This document shows positions 63,061 to 64,000 of a stretch of DNA of 64,000 nt, in pieces. A program made the position numbers and the translations under genes. The number at the start of each line of letters is the position of its first letter. Within the stretch, counting starts at the first letter, position 1. The notes under the pieces are model-generated. The model searched no databases. It was not told the origin of the DNA and saw only the letters and a list, made by a program, of their open reading frames with translations. Source of the stretch: Rostratula benghalensis (taxonomy: Eukaryota > Chordata > Aves > Charadriiformes > Rostratulidae); contig VXAI01000275.1 in the NCBI GenBank assembly GCA_013399305.1, positions 62,001 through 126,000 on the forward strand, in the 5' to 3' direction.

Positions 63061-64000
63061 TAGCCAGCATGCTGTGATGCTACACAAGGCCTTTAAATGG
63101 TAGCTTGTTACTTGTAACCCCTCGCATAACTTTTCTTCAGGAAATTCCAAAAGTCCCATTTGCCTCAAATTCCTCCTATCTTCCACAGCTCCATTTTTTC
63201 CAGGTTAAGCATTATCTATTGACAGTGTCACCCAGCCTTATATAATGCCACGTGATGTCTTTCTAGGGAGCATAGAAACAGACTGAGTCATAATTTAGGC
63301 TCAGAGATGGCAGTGAATAATAATAATCTCATCCCCTCACGCTCTGATTTTTTTTCACTAGTTCAGAACAAGGCCCATACTGACTGCTACTCCATTCAGA
63401 CAGTGATGAGAAAGTTTACCAAAAGCAGCAGCAGTACTATTTGATCCTACATCTGCTGAAGCCAGGCACAAAATTTCCATTCCATTTCCTCCTGCAGTAG
63501 AGGAACAGGTCTTCAGAGTCCAAACACAATTTGAACCAAATAAGGGTGGAGCAGGCATCTCTCTGGCCCAAGTTCCAGTCATCAGCTTGTTTTGCAGCTA
63601 AGAAGGGTAAAGCTTTTTTCATACCTTATAGAATTAAGTTACTCTTCATTCAATACTCATGAAATCTGGTAAGAGCTATGATGTATCTGCATATTGAGTA
63701 ACACAGGTCATTCTCAATGCCATCTGTACCATTCACCATAGGTGACACCAATTGCCTTCAACACCTACAGATGACAGAAGGAAATTAGCACCTAAAAACT
63801 TGTTCAGCACCTTGTTGAATTGTGCTTTTTATGTACAGCAAATTATAGAGATGGCATGTCTGTTTTCCAATTACTTTCAGTGTCTTTCCTGACTTCTCAA
63901 ATGAGTTTTAAAAATGGGGATCATCTACCTAGTGAAAAGCCATGTTTATTCTGGTTAGTCCCTGAACAGTCATTCTCCTGGCAAGTAATAAAGATTAAAT
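63061..64000. other. DNA without a recognisable gene
   Basis: No gene or repeat recognised. The first 150 bp may be a strongly decayed continuation of the CR1 endonuclease, but no motif supports it. Confidence 0.55.

Noticed and set aside
1..64000. tRNA, rRNA, CRISPR arrays, bacterial operons
   Set aside because: None seen. Repeats, composition and lack of long genes fit a vertebrate nuclear genome.

Overview
The window looks like vertebrate, most likely avian, nuclear DNA that is AT-rich and carries no protein-coding gene I can recognise. The lineage call rests on the repeats. At least eight stretches derive from CR1 (chicken repeat 1) LINE retrotransposons, two of them with the typical 3' end of ATTCTGTG repeats. 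There is also one solo LTR of the type beginning TGTCCTGGTTT that is common in bird genomes. CR1 also occurs in crocodilians and turtles, so a bird is an inference. No exon-intron structure of a known gene, no tRNA, rRNA or CRISPR array was seen. The window could be a gene desert or lie inside a very long intron.

Layout: 1-1440, CR1 on the minus strand, cut by the window edge. 1441-12968, AT-rich single-copy DNA. 12974-13665, a solo LTR with a perfect 5-bp target-site duplication. 15050-15460, an isolated CpG island with a TATA box, followed by a 196-codon open frame of doubtful meaning. 16252-18715, a CR1 copy with both ends but a large internal deletion that joins ORF1 in frame to the reverse transcriptase (RT). 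19194-19545, a CR1 3' end. 24057-24108, an assembly gap. 27060-28140, an unclassified GC-richer block with a 213-codon open frame. 37120-38487, a cluster of old CR1 pieces in both orientations. 43711-45235, CR1 minus. 46214-46760, a CR1 3' end on the plus strand. 60778-63060, the longest continuous CR1 segment, minus. The remaining DNA holds only short low-complexity runs, small tandem duplications and a few inverted repeats.

All CR1 copies are inactive: each is truncated, frameshifted, interrupted by stops or internally deleted. The copies at 16.3 kb and 46.2 kb are the best preserved and most alike, so they are probably the youngest. The CR1 copies at 1-1440 and 43711-45235 share a glutamate codon in place of the first catalytic aspartate of RT. 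I found no convincing undescribed biological system. The observations most worth a second look are the ORF1-RT fusion, the CpG island, the 27-kb block and the nested inverted repeat at 50.0 kb.
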